The notes beneath the pieces are model-generated. The model worked only from the letters and a program-made list of their open reading frames with translations, searched no databases and was not told where the DNA came from. The position numbers were made by a program, and so were the translations under genes. From the NCBI GenBank assembly GCA_022494885.1, contig JAGVSM010002642.1, forward strand, positions 1 through 64,000: 64,000 bases of DNA, given 5' to 3'. This DNA comes from Micrasema longulum. Its lineage: Eukaryota > Arthropoda > Insecta > Trichoptera > Brachycentridae. Shown one piece after another: positions 49,401 to 50,162 of the stretch. Positions within the stretch are counted from its first letter, which is position 1; each line of letters starts with the position of its first letter.

Positions 49401-50058
49401 ACGACATTATCTTTAAAACATCAAATATTATTTAGCATGATATAAAAATATCCGTTTTGTGTCAAATAAAATTTGTTTTATATTTTAAGTTCAAAGTTCA
49501 TAAATTTAATTACTCTTATTAAATTACCCTTTATTTATCTAATCTGTTGTGTCGATCAATGTTTCCGCGTGCACAATAAAATTTTAGAGGAATTAACAGA
49601 TATTTTTTTTTTTACCTTACATTTGTGTTATGATTAATTTTTTTTCCCATCAAGCAACATTACCCGGCGACTCAACATATGCGCGCGGCGAAAGTGTGTC
49701 TAAGTGGGGGAATTATTAGACACAGTCCGATGTATTCAAATATGATTCTACGCTCCTTCTGGACTATTCTTAATTCTATGGGACTGCATAAGTCCGTCAA
49801 ATAAATAAGTAAAAGTATTAATAAATAAATATGCCTAAACGTCTATATTACCTTCTCTAAAATGTTCTTCATGTCTGTTGTAACTAATGTATGTAATTTA
49901 ATAAATTGTTAATTAATAAGTAATTAAAAAATCAAACTTTTTCAGAGGATTTAAGAGGAGAAACAATGGTGACTCCCGCAAAGAAACTGGAAGATCTAAT
50001 TCACCTGGCAGAATTGTGCGTAGATCTGTTACAGCAAAACGAAGAGCATTATGCAGAG
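7318..50058 (+). CDS. Cadps: Cadps/CAPS, calcium-dependent secretion activator (partial gene, 15 internal exons)
   Basis: CAPS is a cytosolic/peripheral membrane protein that primes dense-core vesicles for Ca2+-triggered exocytosis. It binds PIP2 through its PH domain and SNAREs through its MUN region (family knowledge). Exons: 7318-7475, 10060-10140, 12433-12602, 26998-27091, 30669-30790, 31387-31531, 32688-32794, 33085-33260, 33568-33588, 34478-34654, 36147-36283, 36989-37179, 41256-41397, 44261-44408 and 49946-50058. All introns are GT-AG. The lengths sum to 1982 nt (two bases of a split codon plus 660 codons) without an internal stop. Recognisable pieces in order are [38 protein letters not shown], the C2 stretch ([20 protein letters not shown]), the PH stretch ([36 protein letters not shown]), [34 protein letters not shown], and [19 protein letters not shown]. 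The start codon and N-terminal exons lie upstream, and the MUN and C-terminal exons downstream, outside the window. The reading frame shows no sign of decay. Confidence 0.97.
7531..7733. mobile_element. Mariner-type miniature element (203 bp, TA duplication)
   Basis: The left TIR CCCAAAAGAAACCGAATTAA and right TIR TTAATTTGGTTCCTTTTGGG are inverted copies with two or three mismatches, each preceded or followed by TA (7529-7530, 7734-7735). The same end sequence (CCAAAAGAAACCGAACTAAT) starts the mariner remnant at 40128, so this is probably an internally deleted relative. It begins 55 bases downstream of the Cadps exon a donor. Confidence 0.85.
8304..8480 (-). mobile_element. RTE-type LINE, 3' end fragment
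   Basis: On the minus strand it encodes [40 protein letters not shown] and then the terminal GGCGTGATGGTTTG tail. This is the same C-terminus as the copy at 10939-12114. It is truncated at its 5' end. Confidence 0.85.
8785..9917 (+). mobile_element. Jockey-like LINE, 5'-truncated, with 3' UTR
   Basis: The RT C-terminal region reads [40 protein letters not shown], then [20 protein letters not shown] and the typical '[11 protein letters not shown]...DPF' end near 9170. The frame is open from about 8785. A long 3' UTR follows with CACTC-rich and TACA-rich low complexity and an A-rich tail at about 9897-9917 (AATAAATAAAAAAATAAAAA). The string TCACTTTGCCCAGCT in the 3' UTR (9487-9501) recurs in the LINE at 14634. 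Confidence 0.85.
9620..9745. repeat. TACA/CA-rich simple sequence
   Basis: Irregular runs of ACACATATATACACAC and TACATACA within the 3' UTR of the LINE at 8785-9917. Confidence 0.8.
10060..10140 (+). CDS. Cadps: Cadps exon b ([20 protein letters not shown])
   Basis: This 81-bp exon, 27 codons in phase 0 on both sides, follows TTTGTAG and ends AAG|GTAAAA. It encodes [20 protein letters not shown] and then RVNEMEK, a highly charged helical segment that in CAPS follows the [12 protein letters not shown] block of exon a. Because it is symmetric (0-0), skipping would keep frame. The match to the family is effectively complete over its length. Confidence 0.96.
10500..10873. mobile_element. TIR element of the FB family with perfect 33-bp TIRs
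   Basis: The termini 10500-10532 (ATTATTTATATCACTACAGA and onward) and 10841-10873 are perfect inverted copies over 33 bases. The right half contains the FB module on the reverse strand (AAGTGGCCACTTGAACCC, ATGACAGGTCATAAGCCCTG), so FB modules may be carried by a TIR-bounded element. There is no open frame. It sits in Cadps intron 2, about 360 bases after exon b. Confidence 0.85.
10875..10938. repeat. 64-bp flanking duplication, left copy (RTE insertion)
   Basis: AATATGAGAAGTTTCAATT...AAGAAACCC is repeated at 12115-12178 with three mismatches, exactly flanking the RTE copy. It is read as the target-site duplication or an equivalent filler from insertion. Confidence 0.85.
10939..12114 (+). 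pseudogene. RTE-type LINE, 5'-truncated reverse transcriptase
   Basis: Minor frame breaks aside, it encodes [20 protein letters not shown] (RT motif), [20 protein letters not shown], the active-site strand [11 protein letters not shown] (YVDD in place of the usual YADD), [39 protein letters not shown], then the C-terminus [50 protein letters not shown]. Frame changes near 11040, 11690 and 11960 break it. The 3' end is CTGCCTACCCCTCCGGGG...GGCGTGATGGTTAG with a (GTTA)n tail. It lies in Cadps intron 2, sense orientation. Confidence 0.92.
12091..12116. repeat. (GTTA)n microsatellite tail of the RTE element
   Basis: Six GTTA units follow GGCGTGATG directly. Short tandem tails in place of poly-A are normal for RTE-type LINEs, and this one marks the 3' terminus of the insertion. 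Confidence 0.85.
12115..12178. repeat. 64-bp flanking duplication, right copy
   Basis: It matches 10875-10938 at 61 of 64 positions (differences in ATTGATTTAA/ATTACTTTAA and GACACC/GACACT). It begins immediately after the GTTA tail. Confidence 0.85.
12433..12602 (+). CDS. Cadps: Cadps exon c ([20 protein letters not shown])
   Basis: The acceptor TTTTAG ends at 12432 and the donor CAG|GTAAAA follows 12602. The 170-nt exon enters in phase 0 and leaves after two bases of a codon (AG|G, Arg). It encodes [40 protein letters not shown] and [16 protein letters not shown]. This is the last block before the linker to the C2 domain. The following intron (12603-26997) is the longest in the window and is filled with transposon debris. 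Confidence 0.97.
12603..13890. other. Start of the 14.4-kb Cadps intron; no gene seen
   Basis: AT-rich sequence with three closely spaced ATGACGTCAC/A motifs at about 13283-13326, which look like CRE/AP-1 sites but may be fortuitous. The open frame at 13477-13806 has no recognisable content. Confidence 0.4.
13911..14020. repeat. 10-bp tandem repeat (AACAGTAAAT) x 11
   Basis: Eleven identical 10-base units stand in a row with a variant unit before (CATAGTAAAT) and AAGTAAATAAC after. It sits about 30 bases upstream of the LINE fragment at 14041. The perfect identity suggests recent slippage expansion. Confidence 0.97.
14041..14800 (+). mobile_element. Jockey-like LINE, 5'-truncated, frameshifted
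   Basis: Frame one reads [54 protein letters not shown] up to 14290. After a one-base shift it continues [40 protein letters not shown] and [13 protein letters not shown], ending 14585. This is the standard C-terminal third of a jockey-group ORF2. The 3' UTR shares TTCACTTTGCCCAGCT with the 8.8-kb LINE and ends A-rich near 14790. Confidence 0.88.
14801..16340. other. Intron sequence, nothing recognised
   Basis: No coding or repeat assignment can be supported. A slightly GC-richer patch around 15590-15730 (GAGACGTTTCGCGCCC, TTTTGCGCATGCGTGG) stands out but matches nothing else in the window. Confidence 0.4.
16362..16549 (+). pseudogene. Mariner transposase N-terminal (HTH) fossil
   Basis: From ATG 16362 it reads [33 protein letters not shown], then after a one-base shift [20 protein letters not shown] and NESRDHDN, stop. 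The 'RFL.AKN..P..I...CEVFGE....SMVRRW...FNE' pattern is the first helix-turn-helix of mariner-type (SETMAR-like) transposases. The catalytic domain is absent, so it is a dead fragment. Confidence 0.75.
16550..17783. other. Intron sequence; small dispersed repeat at 17.1 kb
   Basis: No gene is seen. About 17103-17170 (TTGCTTTCTTTGGTCGACG, GGCACGTGTGTGTCATCAAT) resembles 6588-6640 and 36920-36945, so a short dispersed repeat is present. Confidence 0.4.
17784..18325. mobile_element. TIR DNA element, uninterrupted copy (opposite orientation to 3.8 kb)
   Basis: The ends GTGCTCAATCACAAATAACT and ATATTTGTGATTGAGCTAC are inverted repeats. It matches 3791-4757 minus the nested insert, in reverse orientation. 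It is about 540 bp long. The open frame 18031-18267 on the + strand is not conserved in the other copy and I do not regard it as a gene. Confidence 0.8.
18345..18480 (-). mobile_element. SINE-like fragment shared with 55.3 kb
   Basis: It shares the order GGACTTATCTGCACTCGATT, TTTTTGCCTGAG and CTCGTCCAGGGTTCTGG with 55313-55400 (GGACTTATCTCCACTCAATT, TTTACCTGAGA, TTCGTCCAGGGCTGG). In the 55-kb copy it adjoins a tRNA-like head on the minus strand. Confidence 0.5.
18902..19022. repeat. Dispersed repeat U1, copy 2, first part
   Basis: It resembles 1786-1890: CCCCTCTAAGTCCAGATCCT against CCCTCTCCAAGCCCAGGTCT, and CAAGACGTCCTCCGAAGA against AAGTGGTCCTCCGAGAA. The rest of the unit appears at about 20025-20345, so about 1 kb (LINE plus SINE head) may have inserted between the two parts. 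Confidence 0.5.
19031..19450 (-). mobile_element. LINE fragment, endonuclease/RT type, C-terminal end
   Basis: On the minus strand it encodes [60 protein letters not shown] and [20 protein letters not shown]. This is the typical 'WRWAGH...GRP..RW.DDI' C-terminus of a family abundant in arthropods. It is 5'-truncated. Confidence 0.85.
19850..20024 (+). mobile_element. tRNA-derived SINE (head at 19855-19925)
   Basis: It has an A box (GTGGCGCAGTTGGTTAGACG) and a B box (GGGTTCGATTCCCGCC) at tRNA-like spacing, with no closing acceptor stem and no CCA. A tail of AAAAAAATCCAAGAAAGA and onward follows. It is best read as a SINE head, not a tRNA gene. Confidence 0.75.
20025..20345. repeat. Dispersed repeat U1, copy 2, second part
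   Basis: It aligns with 1910-2200 (TCACACAGAATCTG, GGAAAGGTTCATCCT, AATCTGCAGTGCCCT, CCATGGTGCTGGCCAG, GGCTCTGGGCCTATTGGGGG) and is somewhat better preserved there. It is non-coding. Confidence 0.6.
20580..21622. mobile_element. Pogo/Tigger-like DNA element with TA duplication (1043 bp)
   Basis: The left end TA|CAGTAAAACTTCGTTTATCT and right end AGATGGAGTTTTACTG|TA are inverted repeats for the outer 14 or so bases and flanked by TA at 20578-20579 and 21623-21624. The right part shares TTTGAGTAAGTTTCAAATGT and TTCAAAAGCAATGAAATCTG with the copies at 2.4 and 5.5 kb. The interior contains two related segments (about 20860-20930 and 21250-21325). There is no transposase frame, so it is non-autonomous. 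Confidence 0.75.
21625..22320. other. Intron sequence, nothing recognised
   Basis: AT-rich, no conserved frame and no match to other parts of the window that I can see. Confidence 0.4.
22325..22402 (+). mobile_element. SINE A, internal fragment
   Basis: GAGACTAATCATCTTAACTT and CATGTAAA parallel the body of SINE A at 33960-34010 (AAGACTGATCATCTTACTTC, ATGTAAC). The head and tail are missing or too decayed. Confidence 0.45.
22600..22985 (+). mobile_element. LINE fragment, endonuclease/RT type, C-terminal end
   Basis: Across several frame breaks the + strand encodes [28 protein letters not shown]...[11 protein letters not shown], and then [14 protein letters not shown] with a [13 protein letters not shown] end. 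This is the C-terminus of an arthropod LINE family ('RRLLRIPW...FFGHIVR...LE...V.G...GRP..RW.D'). The minus-strand open frames here (22562-22890) are shadows. Confidence 0.75.
23290..23880 (+). mobile_element. LINE fragment of CR1/L2-like type, C-terminal end
   Basis: It reads [57 protein letters not shown], then in another frame [19 protein letters not shown] and finally [33 protein letters not shown]. The order 'ERVQRRA.K....L..LPY..RLK.L.L..L..RR.R...IE.YK...F.NRVVD.WN.LP' is the well-known end of such RTs. At least two frameshifts; 3' end A-rich with GATAAATAAATAATG. Confidence 0.85.
23881..24579. other. Intron sequence, nothing recognised
   Basis: No open frame, RNA or repeat assignment. 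Confidence 0.35.
24580..24870 (+). mobile_element. Decayed LINE fragment (RT C-terminus)
   Basis: Across shifts it reads [29 protein letters not shown] (GAAGTCGTACGAGATGGGC) and [20 protein letters not shown], the family pattern '(L)RYFGHV.R......GR..GRRS..RW.D.....' seen in other copies. It is directly followed by a second related fragment. Confidence 0.7.
24880..25235 (+). mobile_element. Decayed LINE fragment of the 19-kb family
   Basis: It carries [19 protein letters not shown] at about 24920, corresponding to the MERxMLGISLRDR motif of the copy at 19031-19450 (opposite strand), followed by an HKVAN-like stretch and WSYSQNH. There are many stops. Confidence 0.6.
25236..25960. other. Intron sequence, nothing recognised
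   Basis: The minus-strand open frame at 25306-25563 is hydrophobic and low-complexity with no family resemblance; I do not call it. Confidence 0.35.
25968..26223 (-). mobile_element. RTE-type LINE fragment
   Basis: On the minus strand it reads [40 protein letters not shown] and, in a shifted frame, a GHVER-like and RP-rich stretch, the same segment as 11690-11900. It is truncated at both ends. Confidence 0.8.
26224..26997. other. Intron sequence preceding Cadps exon d
   Basis: No mobile element is recognised. A GGTGGGGGGGATCC run occurs at 26951 just before the exon. The open frame 26688-26900 is not conserved. Confidence 0.35.
26998..27091 (+). CDS. Cadps: Cadps exon d (start of C2 domain)
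   Basis: The acceptor GTTTTAG ends at 26997. The exon supplies the third base of the split Arg codon and then [20 protein letters not shown] followed by [11 protein letters not shown]. The first half is a variable Ser/Asp-rich linker; VVLTFQLE is the first beta strand of the C2 domain. The donor is GTTTTG after GAG, a weak match to GTRAGT, but it gives the correct phase-0 join to exon e (LE|VVVMEV). The weak donor makes this a place where intron retention or an alternative donor would be worth looking for. Confidence 0.94.
27381..27565 (+). mobile_element. tRNA-derived SINE B, copy 1
   Basis: The tRNA-like head GGTTGTGGTCCCGTGGCTAG ... CCAAGGTTCGAATCCCACTC ends in CAACC, which pairs with the opening GGTTG, so an acceptor-stem remnant is visible. 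The body CATTTTCTTATAGTGAGTTA, CTCGTTGAAAATGCCTCCAA and GAAATATTTTGGTAAACC recurs at 31045-31205 and, without a head, at 36440-36500. A poly-A-like tail follows. Confidence 0.75.
28082..28234. mobile_element. hAT-type miniature element (about 153 bp)
   Basis: The ends CAGCGTCGTAACTAGG and (inverted) CAGCATCGTAACAAGG match the CAG-G-CGTAAC-AGG type of hAT terminus. The flanking 8 bases AATATAAC (28074-28081) and ACTGTAAC (28235-28242) agree at six positions, compatible with a decayed 8-bp target duplication. It is GC-rich inside (GCGCCCCTCAAGGCAG, CCTGGCAGCCGCCCGCCTGG) with no frame. Confidence 0.75.
28735..29040 (-). mobile_element. Jockey-like LINE 'JH', 3' end copy 1
   Basis: On the minus strand it encodes [40 protein letters not shown] and YRFKNSLR, stop, followed by a 3' UTR ending TGGACTGCATAAGCCCGTCA and (AAAT)n. 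It is the same family as 48495-48970 and 63670-64000, sharing a 3' hairpin (ATCTTGTCTCGAG pairing with CTCGAGACAAGAT). Confidence 0.85.
29352..29460 (+). mobile_element. SINE A, 5' half (split by a LINE)
   Basis: The head CTCCTCGTGGTCTAATGGTA, AGCGCATTTGCCTGCCATGC and the body CTGACACTTGAATCATAAGA, CTGATCATC match the intact SINE A at 33841-34090. It stops at CATCTT where the LINE begins; the missing 3' half resumes at 30438. Confidence 0.75.
29461..30437 (+). pseudogene. CR1/L2-like LINE, 5'-truncated RT, inserted in SINE A
   Basis: It encodes [74 protein letters not shown], then after two stops (29887, 29974) [56 protein letters not shown] and [11 protein letters not shown], stop at 30303. 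The 3' UTR has the typical AAGCGCCCTTGAGG ... GGCGCTCTATAAAT and an (ATT)n tail. Only a few disabling changes, so a fairly young copy. Confidence 0.92.
30438..30530 (+). mobile_element. SINE A, 3' half (after LINE insertion)
   Basis: ATCAAGATACACTGC, GTGTACCAATGCAGTGCCCT, ATGCACTATTAAGTGCGGAA and AGAATTATTATG parallel 34008-34083 of the intact copy. Together with 29352-29460 it rebuilds one SINE. Confidence 0.75.
30669..30790 (+). CDS. Cadps: Cadps exon e (C2 domain, [20 protein letters not shown])
   Basis: The acceptor is AAAG, ending at 30668, with a thin pyrimidine tract; the donor is AT|GTAATA. The 122-nt exon enters in phase 0 and ends after two bases of the Met codon. It encodes [20 protein letters not shown] and [20 protein letters not shown], the most conserved part of the CAPS C2 domain. 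In vertebrate CAPS as I remember it the residue after KP is Thr; here it is Met, as in insect CAPS. Confidence 0.97.
30945..31040 (+). mobile_element. tRNA-like SINE C head
   Basis: TCTACCTCATAGTGTAGAGG (A-box region), GAGATCCCGGGTTTAATTCC (B-box region) and GGGAAGGTCTACATT have tRNA spacing with an extended anticodon arm. It abuts SINE B copy 2. Decayed. Confidence 0.5.
31045..31205 (+). mobile_element. tRNA-derived SINE B, copy 2
   Basis: TCTGGTTGTGGTCCCATGGC, AGATCAGAAGTCTAAGATCC, CAACTCATTGAAAATGGCCC and GAAATATTTTGGTAAATCAT follow copy 1 (27381-27565) in order, with a short deletion in the B-box area. Confidence 0.7.
31387..31531 (+). CDS. Cadps: Cadps exon f (C2 domain, middle)
   Basis: The exon supplies the last base of Met and then [40 protein letters not shown] and RPTPQTSK, the central strands of the C2 domain. 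The acceptor AAG ends at 31386. The donor is AAA|GTAAGTAA, a near-consensus 5' splice site. A small palindromic element begins only about ten bases into the following intron (31541-31814). Confidence 0.97.
31541..31814. mobile_element. Palindromic miniature element rich in CAAGC/GCTTG, beside the exon f donor
   Basis: The ends share CTCCACAAGCTTGC in inverted orientation (31547-31560 and 31796-31809). An inner hairpin at 31763-31813 has arms GAAGCTCCACA and TGTGGAGCTTC. The interior is built from many CAAGC/GCTTG copies (TTGCCAAGCGTTGACAAGCG). AAGTAA occurs on both flanks (31534-31539 and about 31820-31825) as a possible target duplication. No frame. Confidence 0.65.
32688..32794 (+). CDS. 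Cadps: Cadps exon g (end of C2, into PH)
   Basis: The acceptor TTGCAG ends at 32687 and the donor GG|GTAATT follows 32794. The exon encodes [20 protein letters not shown] and [15 protein letters not shown], ending two bases into a Gly codon. This covers the last C2 strand and the start of the PH domain. It is 107 nt long, entering in phase 0 and leaving in phase 2. Confidence 0.97.
32868..32910 (-). mobile_element. RTE-type LINE, terminal 3' scrap
   Basis: AATCATCACGCCGTTTCTCC and GTAGGGGTAGGCAGAGG are the extreme 3' end of the RTE family on the minus strand. It lies between exons g and h. Confidence 0.75.
33085..33260 (+). CDS. Cadps: Cadps exon h (PH domain core)
   Basis: The acceptor ATTTCCAG ends at 33084. 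The exon encodes [40 protein letters not shown] and [18 protein letters not shown]. The basic [12 protein letters not shown] segment is the phosphoinositide-facing strand of the PH domain (the PIP2-binding function is family knowledge). It ends one base into the next codon and splices to the 21-bp microexon at 33568 or, in frame, directly to exon j. Confidence 0.97.
33568..33588 (+). CDS. Cadps: Cadps exon i, 21-bp microexon (AQLMVGM)
   Basis: The exon lies between TTTCTTTCAG (ending 33567) and a strong donor GTGAGT. Joined after exon h it reads A-Q-L-M-V-G-M and then the first base of Glu. It is phase 1 on both sides and a multiple of three, so inclusion or skipping keeps frame. It inserts seven residues in a PH-domain loop between YIEPAS and ELEGGKYF. 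Insect CAPS proteins, as I remember them, carry a similar hydrophobic insert at this place, which supports it being a real exon despite its size. Confidence 0.85.
33841..34090 (+). mobile_element. tRNA-derived SINE A, most complete copy
   Basis: The tRNA-like head CGGCCTCGTGGTGTCAATG, CGCGTTGGCCTGCCATGCA, GGTCTTGGGTTCGATTCCCA carries A and B boxes. The body TCACACAGAATATTCCATAG, TGAAGCGTAAGACTGATCAT, ACTTCATGTAAC and tail TAGGTGCGGAAAGGGAATGA end in (GATGAT)n. It recurs at 22.3, 29.35/30.44 and, minus strand, 55.2 kb. In Cadps intron 9. Confidence 0.85.
34143..34441 (-). mobile_element. LINE fragment (RT C-terminus) upstream of exon j
   Basis: On the minus strand it encodes [40 protein letters not shown] and [19 protein letters not shown]. 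This is the 'LLYG.E.W.L.....LE.FEMW..RR.L...YLGHI.RG' end of an arthropod LINE. Its boundary is 36 bases from the exon j acceptor. Confidence 0.85.
34478..34654 (+). CDS. Cadps: Cadps exon j (end of PH domain)
   Basis: The acceptor CCCACAG ends at 34477 and the donor GGAG|GTATGA follows 34654. It encodes [40 protein letters not shown] and [19 protein letters not shown]. The [12 protein letters not shown] helix is the C-terminal helix of the PH domain. The [11 protein letters not shown] tail is a variable linker to the next block. An antisense LINE fragment ends only about 36 bases upstream of the acceptor, so the branch point must lie in or beside transposon-derived sequence. Confidence 0.96.
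34731..34866. repeat. 50-bp tandem repeat built of CCTAA motifs, 2.7 units
   Basis: Units at 34731-34780, 34781-34830 and 34831-34866 each begin AAAACCTAACCTAGTCTAAT followed by more CTAACCTAAC. The CCTAA/TTAGG core is the arthropod telomere motif. Units differ by a few substitutions. It lies just 3' of Cadps exon j. Confidence 0.93.
35044..35745 (+). mobile_element. Jockey-like LINE, 5'-truncated
   Basis: It encodes [60 protein letters not shown] and [20 protein letters not shown] ending 35424, followed by about 300 bases of 3' UTR with an (AAAT)n end near 35740. The 343-nt frame is still open. Confidence 0.85.
36147..36283 (+). CDS. Cadps: Cadps exon k ([14 protein letters not shown])
   Basis: The acceptor TATTACAG ends at 36146 and the donor CTC|GTAAGT follows 36283. 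It encodes [20 protein letters not shown] and [20 protein letters not shown], then PYCSL. This is the conserved block after the PH domain. It enters after one base of Asp and leaves in phase 0. Third positions here are mixed, unlike the next exon. Confidence 0.97.
36440..36500 (+). mobile_element. SINE B, 3' fragment
   Basis: CAACTCATAGAAAATTGCCC, then TTATCTTGGTTAATCAT, matches the tail of SINE B at 31135-31185. Headless. Confidence 0.5.
36989..37179 (+). CDS. Cadps: Cadps exon l ([19 protein letters not shown]), very GC-rich
   Basis: The acceptor CTTTCTAG ends at 36988 and the donor ACAG|GTATCT follows 37179. It encodes [40 protein letters not shown] and [20 protein letters not shown], then HGN and part of Arg. 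Almost every codon ends in G or C, in sharp contrast to the AT-rich introns and to exons such as f and k of the same gene. Long open frames exist in the other two forward frames and on the minus strand because of the GC richness; they are shadows. Confidence 0.97.
37180..38798. other. Cadps intron 12, first part; no gene seen
   Basis: No exon or mobile element is recognised with confidence. A locally GC-richer patch at about 38040-38230 (CCGGAGCGAACGAACTGTCT, CCCGGCCGAACGAAAACGAT, CATTAAATCGGCGATTGCAA) stands out and could be regulatory or a decayed element. The open frame 37456-37689 is not recognised. Confidence 0.4.
38799..39502. mobile_element. hAT-like non-autonomous element (boundaries uncertain)
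   Basis: The left end ACACAGTGACGTGCGTTCCA, with GCAGTGCCTACCCTACTAG inside, is mirrored by CTACTGCCTACCCTAGTTG ... GTGCACGTGGCTGACTCTGT on the right. Inverted matching may extend outward to CATG...TGTAACA on both sides, which makes the exact termini and target duplication unclear. The interior has a poly-T run at 39161-39173 and no frame. Confidence 0.55.
39505..40100 (+). mobile_element. Decayed LINE fragment (RT C-terminus)
   Basis: It reads [20 protein letters not shown] (damaged), [20 protein letters not shown], then [40 protein letters not shown] and [17 protein letters not shown]. It is the same family as 58890-59400 and 3435-3570. Several frameshifts. Confidence 0.8.
40128..40890 (-). 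pseudogene. Mariner-type element, internally deleted transposase
   Basis: On the minus strand the N-terminal half shows [20 protein letters not shown] and [19 protein letters not shown] (second HTH of mariner). The C-terminal half shows [46 protein letters not shown] and [11 protein letters not shown], i.e. the 'SPDLAPCDFFLFPK.KK.LKG' block. The first two catalytic aspartates and much of the catalytic core between these parts are missing. The 40128 end carries CCAAAAGAAACCGAACTAAT, as in the 203-bp element at 7531. Confidence 0.85.
41256..41397 (+). CDS. Cadps: Cadps exon m ([18 protein letters not shown])
   Basis: The acceptor CTTGCAG ends at 41255 and the donor AAG|GTAAGT follows 41397. 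It completes the split Arg codon and encodes [40 protein letters not shown] and RPEGALK. Like exon l it is GC-rich at third positions. It leaves in phase 0. Confidence 0.97.
41925..42195 (+). mobile_element. LINE fragment (RT C-terminus)
   Basis: It encodes [34 protein letters not shown], a shift, [20 protein letters not shown] and RRKLH. This 'RWAGHV.RM...R.PK....G...GRR..GRP..RW....A.DR..WR' is a common arthropod LINE ending. Confidence 0.8.
42600..43400 (-). pseudogene. Jockey-like LINE, antisense, 5'-truncated
   Basis: The minus strand reads a [24 protein letters not shown] RT block at about 43190-43250, then [60 protein letters not shown] sequence and [20 protein letters not shown]. At least two breaks. 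It lies in Cadps intron 13. Confidence 0.87.
43418..44165 (-). mobile_element. RTE-type LINE, 3' part, decayed
   Basis: The 3' terminus CATCACGCCATTTCACCGTA and GGGGTAGGCAGAG is at 43420-43450 (minus strand). Further up it corresponds to the GHVER...YDR segments, the FVYLGS segment and the AVHSGVLV segment of the 10.9-kb copy, with many frame breaks. The + strand open frames here are shadows. Confidence 0.8.
44261..44408 (+). CDS. Cadps: Cadps exon n ([20 protein letters not shown])
   Basis: The acceptor TTGATTTCAG ends at 44260. It encodes [40 protein letters not shown] and QLSQKANIE, ending one base into Glu. The donor is GAAG|GTTTGA, a poor match to GTRAGT but in the only position that keeps the frame into exon o (EEDLRGE). 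In the family the ANIE position is usually AKIE, so Asn here looks like a lineage substitution. Confidence 0.95.
44521..45012. mobile_element. FB family, two forward modules in tandem, cut by the Tc1 element
   Basis: A first module starts TATTACAACAGGGATGAAGA at 44519, passes CACTGTGTAACATTCACCAT, TGTTGCGGGTGAGATTAATC, GGCAACGCCTGAAAATG and TTGAGTTTGTCCAAATTTTT, and is followed at 44868 by a second ATTACAACAGAGATTAAA, GGGCTTATGACTTGTCATTG and ACCGTTCCGCCTATA. The second stops at GAACATCTA where the Tc1 element begins. Confidence 0.75.
45013..46684 (+). mobile_element. Tc1-type transposon, complete with TIRs and TA duplication (1672 bp)
   Basis: The left end TA|CACCGCAAGACAAAAAAAAT (TTACGAGTT following) and right end ATTTATTTGTCTTGCGGTG|TA are inverted repeats of about 28 bases with few mismatches; the TA flanks are 45011-45012 and 46685-46686. 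It encloses one transposase gene (45222-46319). It sits within the FB copy at the string GAACATC|TA, whose counterpart in other FB copies reads GAACATCTATATTTCTTC. Confidence 0.92.
45222..46319 (+). pseudogene. Tc1-type transposase (DD34E) with a 72-bp intron and two frameshifts
   Basis: The first part has the paired HTH ([40 protein letters not shown]) and [11 protein letters not shown] one-base loss near 45640 shifts the frame into [20 protein letters not shown] (first Asp), then [40 protein letters not shown], and [13 protein letters not shown] (second Asp). A GT-AG segment, 45983-46054 (GTGAGT ... TTTTTTTATAG), interrupts the frame; removing it joins CHRART to INEFKEKSG ... [11 protein letters not shown] with exactly 34 residues between Asp and Glu. 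A second shift in an A-run near 46200 breaks the last 40 residues. The catalytic triad is present but the gene is dead as it stands. Confidence 0.9.
46690..46995 (-). mobile_element. RTE-type LINE fragment, RT middle part
   Basis: The minus strand reads [40 protein letters not shown] and [14 protein letters not shown], as 11480-11640 of the + strand copy. Truncated on its 3' side by the Tc1/FB junction. Confidence 0.82.
47030..47425 (-). mobile_element. RTE-type LINE fragment, C-terminus and 3' end
   Basis: It encodes [60 protein letters not shown] and [17 protein letters not shown], ending at the GGCGTGATGGTTTG-type terminus near 47030. The frame is intact for 143 codons, making it one of the better preserved copies. 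Confidence 0.87.
47450..47726. mobile_element. FB family, forward scrap plus reverse arm, cut by a LINE
   Basis: A forward scrap CATTGTGTAACATTCACCAT at 47451 is followed from about 47515 by the reverse arm: ATTTTCAGGCGTTGCCTAGT, TGAATCTCACCCGCATAAAT, CTTCACAAACATCAACAGAT. It breaks off at TTCAAATGTAT; the continuation (GGGCAGAATGGTGAATGTTA) is at 48178 beyond a LINE. Confidence 0.75.
47727..48176 (+). mobile_element. LINE 3' end inserted in the FB element
   Basis: It encodes [60 protein letters not shown] and a [13 protein letters not shown] end at 47993. The 3' UTR includes TTTCCCACCGAAAAGTCTTT, AGACTTAGTGGGTAACAAAT and GCTGCTCTGCAGCACTGAAA. The same 3' UTR occurs antisense at 62875-63115. 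Confidence 0.82.
48177..48262. mobile_element. FB family, end of reverse arm
   Basis: GGGCAGAATGGTGAATGTTA, CACAGTGTGTAAAGTGGCCA, CCAATGACAGGTCATAAGCC complete the arm started at 47515. The outermost AT-rich end is lost. Confidence 0.75.
48495..48970 (+). mobile_element. Jockey-like LINE 'JH', 3' end copy 2 (first part)
   Basis: It encodes [57 protein letters not shown], then after a shift [20 protein letters not shown] and [20 protein letters not shown], stop at 48842. CTCGAGACAAGATC (48781-48794) and GATCTTGTCTCGAG (48851-48864) form a perfect 14-bp inverted repeat. The last 25 or so bases of the LINE are displaced to 49781 by the element below. Confidence 0.87.
48971..49780. mobile_element. 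TIR element with perfect 24-bp ends and 8-bp duplication (810 bp)
   Basis: 48971-48994 (CATAGAATTAAGAATAGTCC, AGAA) is the exact reverse complement of 49757-49780. GGACTGCA stands on both sides (48963-48970, 49781-49788), and the uninterrupted LINE relative at 28.77 kb shows a single copy at this position, which proves insertion. An 8-bp duplication fits hAT or P superfamily; the CA-T start without CAGNG leans to P-like. No transposase frame is seen, so it is non-autonomous. Confidence 0.93.
49781..49815 (+). mobile_element. LINE 'JH' 3' terminus (continued after insertion)
   Basis: GGACTGCATAAGTCCGTCAA, then (ATAA)n, is the end of the LINE interrupted at 48970. It corresponds to the 28735-28775 end of copy 1. 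Confidence 0.85.
49946..50058 (+). CDS. Cadps: Cadps exon o (last CAPS exon in the window)
   Basis: The acceptor TTTTTCAG ends at 49945 and the donor GAG|GTAAAT follows 50058. It encodes [20 protein letters not shown] and [17 protein letters not shown], phase 0 at the end. In the family the next residues are AFAW(F/W)SDL, opening the segment that leads to the MUN region. No such exon is visible between 50059 and 64000, so the next intron exceeds 13.9 kb. Confidence 0.96.
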
Positions 50059-50162
50059 GTAAATAATAATTGTCCAAGTATTTATTATACTAATCATTAC
50101 GATAAAAACTCATCCTCCATTTTGAATGTATCAGTTTTACGTACAAATCAGAAGTTCATATC

